DNA from: Acidobacteriota bacterium
Lineage (GTDB): Bacteria; Acidobacteriota; Vicinamibacteria; Vicinamibacterales; SCN-69-37
Assembly: GCA_021824055.1 (NCBI GenBank)
Contig: JAKALV010000029.1
Location: 1 to 20,463 of the forward strand
Direction of reading: 5' to 3'
DNA: 20,463 nt
The notes below the pieces were generated by a model. That model did no database searches and had not been told where the DNA came from. It saw only the letters and a program-made list of their open reading frames with translations. Shown here in pieces: positions 8,188 through 15,826 of this stretch (position 1 is the stretch's first letter; every line of letters begins with the position of its first letter). Position numbers and translations under genes: made by a program.

Positions 8188-10245
8188 TCACTTTCCGGTA
8201 TTGCCGCGCAACAGGCGATTGAGCTCGGCAACGAGCTGATCGGGATCGACCGGCTTGGTAAAGAACACATTCGCCCCGAGCGACATGGATCGATCTTCTC
8301 CGCGGCCGGTGTTGCTGCCGGACACGACGAGGATCGGCGTCTCGCGGCCGCGTTCGTCTTCGCGCACATGCGCAATCAAGGCGAAGCCGTCCGAGACGGG
8401 CATGTGCAGGTCGACCACGACCGCGTCGCATGGCGTGGTCGCATACAGCGACCGTGCCACGTCGCCGTTGGGCGCCGCCATCACCCGGAATCCCTTGCGC
8501 GTTAACGCATGCGCCATGACTTCGCGAAGATCGTCATCATCTTCGGCGAGGATCACCACGTGCTGCGCGCCGGCCGCCGTCCGGCCGCCGTCGCCTGCCG
8601 CGAGTTCGAGCGGTTCGGTGGCCGCCGGCAGCGAAATCGTAAACGTACTGCCATGGCCGGGCTCGCTCCGGACGGTGATCGTGCCGCCGTGCTGTTCGAT
8701 GAGCGCCTTCGAGATCGACAAGCCCAGTCCCGTGCCTCCCTGGTGGCGGGTCGCCGAGCTGTCGAGCTGGCGGAACTTGCCGAACAGCTGCGAGAGCTCC
8801 TCGCGGGTCATGCCGGGACCGCTGTCCTGAACAGCGATCTCCACGAAAGGCTCGGCGACGCGCGACGCGATATGAATCGCGGCGTTGGCCGGCGAAAACT
8901 TGACGGCGTTCGACAACAGGTTCGTCACCACCTGCACGAGCCGGTCGGCATCGGCGCGCACCAGGAGGCGGTCGGCGTCATCCACGATGAACCGTACCCT
9001 GGCGGAGCGCGCCATCTCCGCGACGCTCTCGAGGCTGGTGCGGATGATCCCGCCGACGTCGCACGTGCGCAGCCGCAGCTTTACCTGCCCAGCCTCGATC
9101 TTGGACACATCGAGAATGTCGTTGATCAACCGGATCAACCGCTCGGAGTTCTTGAGCGCGATATCGAGGAGCTGCGAGTGCTCGGGATTCTGGAATGCCG
9201 GGGGATCGGCCAAGACAAGCTGCAAGGCGCCGCGTATGGACGTCAGCGGGGTGCGCAGCTCGTGGCTGACGACCGCGACGAACTCATTCTTCATGCGATC
9301 GATTTCCCGCCGCTCGGAAATGTCCCTGATGTGGCTGGCCAGGTGCTGGCCATCGTCGGTGGTGAACGTGGAGAGCGACAACTCCAGGGAAAACGTCGAT
9401 CCGTCCTTGCGGCGCGCGACCTCCCATTCGGTGACCTTGCCGATCATCGGTCCGAGCATCTGGTCGAGAATCGCCCCGGCCTCCTCGTCCGACACGGCCA
9501 TCAGCTTCCTGAGGGATTCACCGACCAGCTCGCCCGGCGCGTACCCGAACATCTGCTCCGCCGCCGGATTGATCGTCTCGATCCGTCCGTGCGTGTCCGA
9601 GATGACCAGACCCCCAAGCATATTGTCGATCACGGTCTTCATGCGCTGCTCGGATTCATAGCGCTCCCGCTCGAGCGTCAACTGACGCTGCATTTGGCGA
9701 TAGATCACGACAAACGCGAGCGTGAGAAACACACCGCCGGTAAACGTGAACACCGCCAGCGCGCGGGTCATTCGTGCGGCGCTCGACTCGCTCGCCTGCA
9801 GCCTCGCAATCAGTAAGTTATTCTCGGCGGCGGTCATGGCGTCCACGATGACGCGCAACCGGTCCACGGCAACATGCACTTGCGCGACGTCGCGCGCGCC
9901 GCTGGCCAACTGGCGGCCCGCCTCCGTCAACTCGCGGACCCGTTCCTGCTGGTCGACGTTCGCAGCCGTCAATCGGGTCAGCGTCGCCGCCCGCTCGCGT
10001 ATCGTCGCGGCGACCGCCTCCACACCTGAGACGCGGCCGTTGGAGGCGGCGACGGCAGCGTCCGCCTGCTTCACTAACGAACGGACGCTGTCCAACTGCG
10101 CAATCACCTGGTGCGTGTGATCCACCCACTGCCCTGCATCGATCAGCACAATGGTGCTGCGCCATGCGAGCAACCCGACGGCCGCCAGCACAACCACGGC
10201 GATCGCGGCGCCGGCCAGAGTCCGCTGCCTCAGTGAGACCGTCAT
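8188..10245 (-). CDS. CHASE3-PAS hybrid sensor histidine kinase with C-terminal receiver
   Basis: This 685-residue inner-membrane kinase is the last gene of the six-gene operon. Order of parts: TM helix about 11-28; periplasmic four-helix CHASE3-like sensor about 30-160; TM helix about 162-183; PAS about 205-310 (NPAAEQMFGY); HisKA with H328 in SHELRTPLTSI; HATPase with N446 (LLSNAVKF), DSGPG and GGTGLGLS; receiver about 563-680 with EDDD, phospho-acceptor D612 and K664. The receiver may form an intramolecular phosphorelay step, with the HPt of the operon's multi-domain regulator as acceptor. ATG 10245 overlaps the preceding TGA by one base (TGATG); GTG 10248 is possible but less likely. No HPt domain is present in this protein. 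The sensed signal is unknown. Confidence 0.92.
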   Translation of the reverse strand: MTVSLRQRTLAGAAIAVVVLAAVGLLAWRSTIVLIDAGQWVDHTHQVIAQLDSVRSLVKQADAAVAASNGRVSGVEAVAATIRERAATLTRLTAANVDQQERVRELTEAGRQLASGARDVAQVHVAVDRLRVIVDAMTAAENNLLIARLQASESSAARMTRALAVFTFTGGVFLTLAFVVIYRQMQRQLTLERERYESEQRMKTVIDNMLGGLVISDTHGRIETINPAAEQMFGYAPGELVGESLRKLMAVSDEEAGAILDQMLGPMIGKVTEWEVARRKDGSTFSLELSLSTFTTDDGQHLASHIRDISERREIDRMKNEFVAVVSHELRTPLTSIRGALQLVLADPPAFQNPEHSQLLDIALKNSERLIRLINDILDVSKIEAGQVKLRLRTCDVGGIIRTSLESVAEMARSARVRFIVDDADRLLVRADADRLVQVVTNLLSNAVKFSPANAAIHIASRVAEPFVEIAVQDSGPGMTREELSQLFGKFRQLDSSATRHQGGTGLGLSISKALIEQHGGTITVRSEPGHGSTFTISLPAATEPLELAAGDGGRTAAGAQHVVILAEDDDDLREVMAHALTRKGFRVMAAPNGDVARSLYATTPCDAVVVDLHMPVSDGFALIAHVREDERGRETPILVVSGSNTGRGEDRSMSLGANVFFTKPVDPDQLVAELNRLLRGNTGK

Positions 10246-10613
10246 CACGATGCCCCCAGCAACTCGTGCACTCGCGCGCCGAGCGCCAGCGCGTCAAACG
10301 GCTTGGTGATGTAGCCGATGGCGCCGAGCGTCAGGCCGTGCTGCAGCTCGTTCTGCTGGGTTCTCGCGGTCAGAAAGACGACTGGAATGTCGCGCGTGGC
10401 GGGATCCGCCTTGAGCCGGGCACACACCGTGGGGCCGTCCATCTCCGGCATCATCCAATCGAGGAGGATGACATCGGGGCGGTCGGCGGCGACGCACGCC
10501 AGCGCCTCAACGCCATTGGCGGCCACCGTCACGTCGAACCCGGCGCGCTTGAGCGACAACCTCGCCACCAACTGAATCGACGGATCGTCTTCGGCCAGCA
10601 ACAGCTTCGTCAT
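10245..10613 (-). CDS. Single-domain CheY-like response regulator
   Basis: This 122-residue protein is a lone receiver domain with all catalytic residues: E8, D9 and D10 for magnesium binding, phospho-acceptor D52 in LLDWMMPEMDG, T82 in FLTA and K104 in ITKPF. It has no output domain, so it must act through protein contact or as a phosphate shuttle. Its ATG overlaps the glycosyltransferase stop codon by 4 nt (ATGA), and its TGA overlaps the kinase ATG, so its amount is probably tied to both. It is a candidate intermediate between the hybrid kinase and the HPt-containing regulator, or a direct regulator of the synthase. Confidence 0.92.
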   Translation of the reverse strand: MTKLLLAEDDPSIQLVARLSLKRAGFDVTVAANGVEALACVAADRPDVILLDWMMPEMDGPTVCARLKADPATRDIPVVFLTARTQQNELQHGLTLGAIGYITKPFDALALGARVHELLGAS

Positions 10614-12022
10614 GGTCTCGTGAATCCCTTCCGGGTCATCGTGCCCCAGCCCTGCGTCCGTTTAAAGAAGTCTCTCACGCCTTTCAGCCGCCACCACGTC
10701 GTGAGCTGCCGATAGCCGAAGTTCTCGGCGATGCCGATCAGGGCCAGAATCAGGAGATCGCGCGCGCGCGGATACCGCCTGAACGAGACTTCCTCGAGCA
10801 GGACCGCGCCAACCGAAATCACGGCGCCGTACGCGATTGCCGCGAGAAACAGGAGGATGGCAAAGCGCACATCGAGCAGCCCGAACGCCGTGGCCACGAT
10901 CGTGACGGCGAAACCGAAGAACTCGATGATCGGACCCAGCGCCTCGAAGATCAGGTAGTACGGCATCGCGAGCAGCCCGATCGCGCCGTAGCGAGGGTTG
11001 GCCAGCATCCGCCGGTGGTACCACAACACCTGCATGGTTCCACGCTGCCAGCGATTGCGCTGACTGCCGAGGATCTTGCGCGACTCCGGCGCTTCGGTCC
11101 AGCACACGGGATCCGGCTGAAAGACGATCCGGTACCGCTGTTTGCGCTCGCGATAAATCCTGTGCAGCCGCGTGACGATCTCCATGTCCTCGCCCACGGT
11201 GTCCACGCGGAACCCGCCGGCCTCGACCACGGCGTGGCGCTTGAACAGGCCGAACGCTCCGGAGATGATCAGCAGCGCATTCATGGACGACAACGTGACC
11301 CGCCCGGCCAGAAACGCCCGCAGGTACTCGACGACCTGAAACGCCGCGAGCGGATTGCCTGGCAGCCCGACACGTGTGACCCGCCCGGCTTCCACGCCGC
11401 ACCCGTTCACGATCCGCACGATGCCGCCGGACGCCAGCGTGTCCGGGTCCTCAAGGAACGGCAACACCGCGCGTGTGAGGGCATGCTCTTCGAGCAGCGA
11501 ATCCGCGTCGATCACGCACACCAGCGGGTACCTGGCGGCATTGATCCCCGCATTGATCGCGTCGGCCTTGCCGCCGTTGGCCTTGTCGATGGCGACCAGA
11601 TCCGGATGCTGCAGCGAGCGATAGTACGCTTTGACCGGTTGCGTGGCCACAGGTTGCGCGTACGCGGCCGGCGCCGGCTGCATGCCATAGCGTTCCGCCA
11701 GCACGGCCATCGTGCGGTCCGTGGCGCCATCGTTGACCACGACCACTTCAAAGGCCGGGTAGTTCAGGAGCAGCAGCGCGCGCACGCTCTCGCCGATCGT
11801 GGCCTCCTCGTTGTACGCCGGCACGATCAGCGAAATGCCGGGCGTGGCCGGAGACCGGATCACGGCATCGAGTTCACGCGACGTCCATCGCAGGCGATGC
11901 CGCGCCAGACTCACCAGCGCGACAACGCAGAACACGAGATAGAGCGTGTTCAGCGCGAGAAAATACACGAGCACGGCCAGATCGAACAGCGACAGCGCCA
12001 TGATGACGTACTGGCGGATCAT
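10610..12022 (-). CDS. Family 2 processive glycosyltransferase (exopolysaccharide synthase)
   Basis: This 470-residue inner-membrane enzyme resembles PgaC, hyaluronan synthase and cellulose synthase, and probably polymerises a sugar from UDP-sugar while moving the chain outward. An N-terminal TM segment (about 11-38) precedes a GT-A domain with D98 in VVVNDG, DxD motif D172-A-D174, VGEDME (E278, D279; catalytic base region) and the processivity motif Q321-RN-R324-W325. At least three more hydrophobic segments follow (about 346-380, 386-408, 422-438). No PilZ domain is present, so direct c-di-GMP control as in BcsA is not expected. ATG 12022 is chosen because it lies just past the HEAT gene stop; the longer frame to 12295 only reads through that gene. 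The polymer made is unknown. Confidence 0.9.
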   Translation of the reverse strand: MIRQYVIMALSLFDLAVLVYFLALNTLYLVFCVVALVSLARHRLRWTSRELDAVIRSPATPGISLIVPAYNEEATIGESVRALLLLNYPAFEVVVVNDGATDRTMAVLAERYGMQPAPAAYAQPVATQPVKAYYRSLQHPDLVAIDKANGGKADAINAGINAARYPLVCVIDADSLLEEHALTRAVLPFLEDPDTLASGGIVRIVNGCGVEAGRVTRVGLPGNPLAAFQVVEYLRAFLAGRVTLSSMNALLIISGAFGLFKRHAVVEAGGFRVDTVGEDMEIVTRLHRIYRERKQRYRIVFQPDPVCWTEAPESRKILGSQRNRWQRGTMQVLWYHRRMLANPRYGAIGLLAMPYYLIFEALGPIIEFFGFAVTIVATAFGLLDVRFAILLFLAAIAYGAVISVGAVLLEEVSFRRYPRARDLLILALIGIAENFGYRQLTTWWRLKGVRDFFKRTQGWGTMTRKGFTRP

Positions 12023-12026
12023 TGCG

Positions 12027-13121
12027 TCACGCGCCTCCCGCCGCGGACGCGGCACGGCGATGATCAAGTTCCCACAGCATTTGGCGCGCAAGACCGGCAC
12101 CCTGGCCGACACCCGCGGCATGCTCACTGAGCAGCTGGCGACCGGCCTCGCGCAACCCGCCCAACGCTGTTGCGCTTTCCGCCGCCACGATCCAGTCGTC
12201 ATCGAGTCGCGCCGCCAGATACGGCGCGGCGTCATCGCGTCCCGAACGGCCCAGCGCACGCGCGGCCATGGCGCGCACGCCGGCGTCGTCGTCACCCAGC
12301 GCCCTCAGCGCGTGGTAGTAACAGAGCTCGTCGACACCAATTCGGCCGAGCGCCTGCAACGCGGCGGCACGCACGCCGGCGCTGTCGCTCGCCGTCCAGA
12401 CCAGCAGATCCTCAACCGCGAGGCTGCCGCACACAACGGGCACGAGCTCCACGACAAACGGCAGTAGCTGGGGCGATTCCCTGAGCGCCGCCAGCAGCGG
12501 CGTGGCCATGGGACGGCCGATCTGCCGCAGCGCGTCGATCACCCTCACGCGCTGGTGCCGCGACTCGTCGGGCAGCCGCGCGAGCAGCGGTACGGCCGCG
12601 CGCACATCGGCCAGCCGGCCGGCCGCACTCGCGGCGGCGGCGCGTACTTCTTCATGCGGATCGTCGAACGCCGCGGCAATCACGTCGAATGCCGACCGGT
12701 CATTGATAAGACCCAGCGCACGCACGGCCTCGGTGCGCCGCCACCAGGAACGCTGCCGACTCTCACGCCGCCACCAATGATCGAGGCCGGCCGCCTGCGC
12801 GAACGCGGCGGCATTGGCGACGGGCGACCCGCTGAGCGCGGACAGCGGCGCCACGAGCAGTTGGCCGATGACGCTGGGTGTTCGCCGGGCCGCCCGGCGC
12901 AGCACAAACTCGTCGCGCGCGTCCGCGGCGCCTTGAAGCACACGCTCGATGATCGGCTGATAGCGGGCCGCGAAGCGCGCGCGACGGGCCTCCGCCAGCG
13001 AACGCACCCACCGTTGCACCAGCAGCAACGTCAGCAGGACCGCGAAGACGATGGCGGCGCCAATAAGGAATGGCACCAGAAACCGTCGAAACGCATCAGC
13101 GATGGACAGAACGTATGTCAC
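12027..13121 (-). CDS. Membrane-anchored HEAT-repeat protein
   Basis: This 364-residue protein has one N-terminal TM helix (about 14-37) followed by a basic stretch and about six HEAT/PBS-lyase-like helical repeats (about 125-345), seen as recurring patterns such as EVRAAAASAAGRLADVRAAVPLLARL and VRAMAARALGRSG. Such repeats are protein-binding scaffolds, not enzymes. The start is GTG 13121, overlapping the upstream TGA by 4 nt (GTGA), and the glycosyltransferase starts 4 nt after its stop. The topology and tight coupling suggest a cytoplasmic-facing scaffold linking the synthase to regulators, but no partner can be proved from sequence. Confidence 0.85.
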   Translation of the reverse strand: MTYVLSIADAFRRFLVPFLIGAAIVFAVLLTLLLVQRWVRSLAEARRARFAARYQPIIERVLQGAADARDEFVLRRAARRTPSVIGQLLVAPLSALSGSPVANAAAFAQAAGLDHWWRRESRQRSWWRRTEAVRALGLINDRSAFDVIAAAFDDPHEEVRAAAASAAGRLADVRAAVPLLARLPDESRHQRVRVIDALRQIGRPMATPLLAALRESPQLLPFVVELVPVVCGSLAVEDLLVWTASDSAGVRAAALQALGRIGVDELCYYHALRALGDDDAGVRAMAARALGRSGRDDAAPYLAARLDDDWIVAAESATALGGLREAGRQLLSEHAAGVGQGAGLARQMLWELDHRRAASAAGGA

Positions 13122-14602
13122 CGGGCGAGACGGGCGACGCGCGCCAGCAGTTCCTGGGGGCTGAACGGCTTGGTCATATAGTCGTCGGCACCCAGAGCAA
13201 ATGCACGGGTCACATCCTCCTCGCGTCCCCGCGCGGACAGCACGATGACTTTGGGCCTGGCCGGATCGGCGCTCAAATCGCCAAGCACGTCAAAGCCCGT
13301 TCGCTTCGGCATCATCAGGTCGAGTACCAGCACGGTCGGGTGATGCGCCGCCACCGCTTCCAGCGCGGCGACACCGTCGAACACCAGCTCCGTCTTGTAT
13401 CCGGCCGCTCGCAACTGCGCATCCACGATGCGCATGATCGCCGGGTCATCGTCGGCGAGCAGCACGGAGCTGGGTGCCGCTCTCACATCGAGCCTTGTGT
13501 CGATTTCCGCGAGCAGCGTTTCGAGCGTTCGGGTGTTTGGCTGCGCGGCGACCACACTGGCGCGAAGTCCCGGGAACCTGGCCGCCGCCGCGCGCACACG
13601 CTCGGTCGCCGCCGCCAGCGGTGCCAGCGGCAACAACCACAGGGCGTGCCGCCCGTCGTAGTGCGCCAATACGTCACGGCTCCGCGCATCCGTTGCGAGC
13701 GATGTCAGCGTGTCCTGCTCGGTGCCGGACGGCAGACGCATGAACGCCAGGCTGGCCGCCTCGCGATGCAGCACTTCGTCGGCTGCGAGCACAAAGGCTT
13801 CGTAGGTCAGTAATCTCCCGGCAGCCTGAAATGCGCCGGCCGGCACCGGCGGCCGGTCGCGCAGCAACAGTTCGATCCGCACGCACAGCTCCGCCGGATC
13901 GATCGGCTTGATCAGGTAGTCGTCGGCGCCAAGCGCCTGGCCGGTCAGCCGGTCGTTCAGCGAGGCACGCGACGTCATAAATACGACTGGCGTGGCGGAC
14001 AGGTCGGGCGAGGCCTTGAGCTTCCGGCAGACGGCGTGTCCATTGAGTCCGGGAAGATCGATGTCGAGCAGCACCAGCGCCGGCCGTTCGAGACGCGCGC
14101 GATCGAAGACCTCGGCGCCGTTCCCGATCGCGGTCACCTGATAGCCCGCGCTCCGCAGCGACGCAGCCACCACGTTTCGAAGATCCTGGTCATCTTCGAC
14201 CACCAGCAGTCGCGCCCGCACTGGCTTCGCCGGCGGTGTCGCCCAGGCCGGGGCGGGCCGTGCGAGGTCGGCGTCGAACGCGTGCTGCACCGCCGCCACC
14301 GCCCCGAGCACATCGTCGGATGTCACGAGAAGGCGCGGGTCGCTCCACGCGATGACCAGTTGCTCCAGATCGGCGGCGCGTTCGCTGACCGCGGGCAGGC
14401 CGAGCGTGCCGGCGATGCCGACCATCTGGTGCACCAGGCGCCGCAACGATGCGTTTGGCGCCGTTGCGCGATCGGACGCACCGACGTTGAAGAGCACGAC
14501 GACCGATTGCAGGCGGCCGGGAAAGGCGTCGATAAAGTTCCGCCGCGCCTCGCGCAGCACCGCTTCCGGGTCGTCGAGATCGAAGTCGGCGTCGGTGGTC
14601 AT
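13118..14602 (-). CDS. Multi-domain response regulator: HPt - REC - degenerate GGDEF - REC
   Basis: This 494-residue cytoplasmic protein combines a phosphotransfer domain with two receivers. The HPt-like domain (about 10-115) has H58 in LVHQMVGIAGTLG, where the usual HxxKG lysine is replaced by valine (V61). Receiver 1 (about 131-248) has D180 and K232; receiver 2 (about 378-494) has D428 and K478, both otherwise complete. Between them (about 260-372) is a region shaped like a GGDEF domain but with YDGRH in place of GGDEF, so it should not make c-di-GMP. There is no DNA-binding domain. It is the second gene of the operon and overlaps the HEAT gene. It probably receives phosphate from the hybrid kinase and signals by binding another protein. 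Confidence 0.85.
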   Translation of the reverse strand: MTTDADFDLDDPEAVLREARRNFIDAFPGRLQSVVVLFNVGASDRATAPNASLRRLVHQMVGIAGTLGLPAVSERAADLEQLVIAWSDPRLLVTSDDVLGAVAAVQHAFDADLARPAPAWATPPAKPVRARLLVVEDDQDLRNVVAASLRSAGYQVTAIGNGAEVFDRARLERPALVLLDIDLPGLNGHAVCRKLKASPDLSATPVVFMTSRASLNDRLTGQALGADDYLIKPIDPAELCVRIELLLRDRPPVPAGAFQAAGRLLTYEAFVLAADEVLHREAASLAFMRLPSGTEQDTLTSLATDARSRDVLAHYDGRHALWLLPLAPLAAATERVRAAAARFPGLRASVVAAQPNTRTLETLLAEIDTRLDVRAAPSSVLLADDDPAIMRIVDAQLRAAGYKTELVFDGVAALEAVAAHHPTVLVLDLMMPKRTGFDVLGDLSADPARPKVIVLSARGREEDVTRAFALGADDYMTKPFSPQELLARVARLAR

Positions 14603-14626
14603 CGAATCATCACGCTGACGCCGGGT

Positions 14627-15757
14627 TCAAAAGAGAAAGCTCAGCCCGCCCGCCAGTGTGTTCTGACGCAGCGAAGGGTTCGACATGCGGTCCTGACGAC
14701 TCGACGACGCCTGGAGCGTCAACCGCCAACGGCGGGCGATCGCAATATCCGCGTCGCCGGCAACAGTGTCCGACGAAAGCACTTCAAAATCGTTAACGCT
14801 GACGATTTCCTCGCGGGCAAACCCACGGCTGTACCGTCCGCCGACATAGCTCGTTTCATCGCCGCCGAAATAGCGGCGGAACGATCCGTGGTACGACTTC
14901 GAGCTGGCGCCCGCGCGATTGGGCACATAGTACATGCGGCCAGTGAGCAGCCAGTGGCCCACGTACTTGTTCACGGCACCGACGTAGATCGTCGTCGGCG
15001 TTGAAAACTCGAGCCGGCGAAAACCCGCGGCGACCTCGAAACCGTTGCCGACCGATTGGTAGACGTCGGCGCCCGTTCGAAGATGTGGAAACAAACGTTT
15101 GTCGGGCGCAACGCCGACAGAGACGTACGCATAGGTGCCGGGCCGGAACTTCGGATAGAGGTCCACTTGATACTGAGTGTCCTTGCGTCCGAGGCGCTCG
15201 GCGCGAATGACCGTCGCGACGGCGGCGCCCACCGGCGTGTCGCGCTTCAGTGACATCTGTGTCTCGCGCCATGCCTGGCGGCTGTCACTGAAGGAATCGT
15301 GCGTGTGGGCCGCCGACATCGTCCATGGCAGCGCCACCCCCATCGCCCTGAGGGCGCGCGCGCGTCCTTGCGTAAACCGGCCATCGCCACGCCACTGTGA
15401 CACACCGCGCTCGGCCAGCGTCTTGGCGGCTTGGGGATGTCCCGACCACAGCTCGACGTTCATCAAGCCGGCGAGCACATCGGCATCGCCCGGCCGGTGA
15501 TCCACCACGAGCTGCAGCAGCGTGCGCGCCTCGTCGTACATTCCTTCCCAGGAGAGATACAGCCCCAGCATCTCGCGGGCATCGTCGTCGCCTGGAGCGA
15601 CGGCGAGACGCGCGCGCAGCATGTCGATGGCGTCCGCGCGCTGGCCCGACTTCTCAAGAGCCCGGGCCTGGGCGACGACATCGGTGGTCTGGGCGACGGC
15701 GGGCACGGCGGGCACCACAATCGCCAGCAGGAAAAGAAACAACCGTGCGCGTCTCAT
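14627..15757 (-). CDS. YaiO-family outer-membrane beta-barrel with TPR-like N-terminus
   Basis: This 376-residue protein is predicted to sit in the outer membrane. It has a signal peptide (1-23, cleavage near AVAQ), then helical TPR-like repeats (about 24-150; for example ARALEKSGQRADAIDMLRAR and LGLYLSWEGMYDEARTLL), then a YaiO-type barrel (about 160-376) with repeated aromatic strands such as GTYAYVSVGV and LFPHLRTGADVYQSVGNGFEV and a terminal phenylalanine typical of BAM substrates. This TPR-plus-barrel plan recalls the exporter PgaA. In E. coli yaiO neighbours yaiP, a family 2 glycosyltransferase, so the synthase three genes downstream fits an export role. It is the first gene of the operon; the next starts 24 nt later. 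Confidence 0.85.
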   Translation of the reverse strand: MRRARLFLFLLAIVVPAVPAVAQTTDVVAQARALEKSGQRADAIDMLRARLAVAPGDDDAREMLGLYLSWEGMYDEARTLLQLVVDHRPGDADVLAGLMNVELWSGHPQAAKTLAERGVSQWRGDGRFTQGRARALRAMGVALPWTMSAAHTHDSFSDSRQAWRETQMSLKRDTPVGAAVATVIRAERLGRKDTQYQVDLYPKFRPGTYAYVSVGVAPDKRLFPHLRTGADVYQSVGNGFEVAAGFRRLEFSTPTTIYVGAVNKYVGHWLLTGRMYYVPNRAGASSKSYHGSFRRYFGGDETSYVGGRYSRGFAREEIVSVNDFEVLSSDTVAGDADIAIARRWRLTLQASSSRQDRMSNPSLRQNTLAGGLSFLF

Positions 15758-15770
15758 GACACTGGATTTG

Positions 15771-15776
15771 AGTCTA
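15771..15776 (-). promoter_or_regulatory. Candidate -10 element for the exopolysaccharide operon
   Basis: On the minus strand TAGACT, preceded by GGGAT, ends 13 nt before the ATG of the YaiO gene. The short leader shows no Shine-Dalgarno site and no recognisable -35. It is the weakest member of the promoter set proposed here. Confidence 0.3.
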
Positions 15777-15786
15777 ATCCCAAACG

Positions 15787-15803
15787 CGCCGCCTCGAGCG
15801 GCG
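15787..15803 (-). terminator. Short hairpin downstream of speA
   Basis: CGCCGC (15787-15792) pairs with GCGGCG (15798-15803) around a 5-nt loop. It begins 23 nt past the speA stop codon in the direction of transcription. On the minus strand it is followed by CGTTTGGG, with only a minimal T run. It may end speA transcripts before the exopolysaccharide operon, or may be leaky. Confidence 0.4.
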
Positions 15804-15826
15804 TTCCCCGGTGCGGCGCAACGCGG

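Noticed and set aside
8509..9816. 435-codon plus-strand frame inside the hybrid kinase
   Set aside because: The minus strand here encodes PAS, HisKA and HATPase motifs without interruption; the plus-strand product has no family features.
12023..12295. N-terminal extension of the glycosyltransferase
   Set aside because: It is the HEAT-repeat gene read in another frame; ATG 12022, next to the HEAT stop codon, gives the normal GT2 N-terminus.
14627..15757. Cellulose (Bcs) operon
   Set aside because: There is no PilZ domain, BcsB, BcsC or BcsZ; the GT2 is shorter than BcsA and the barrel is YaiO-type.
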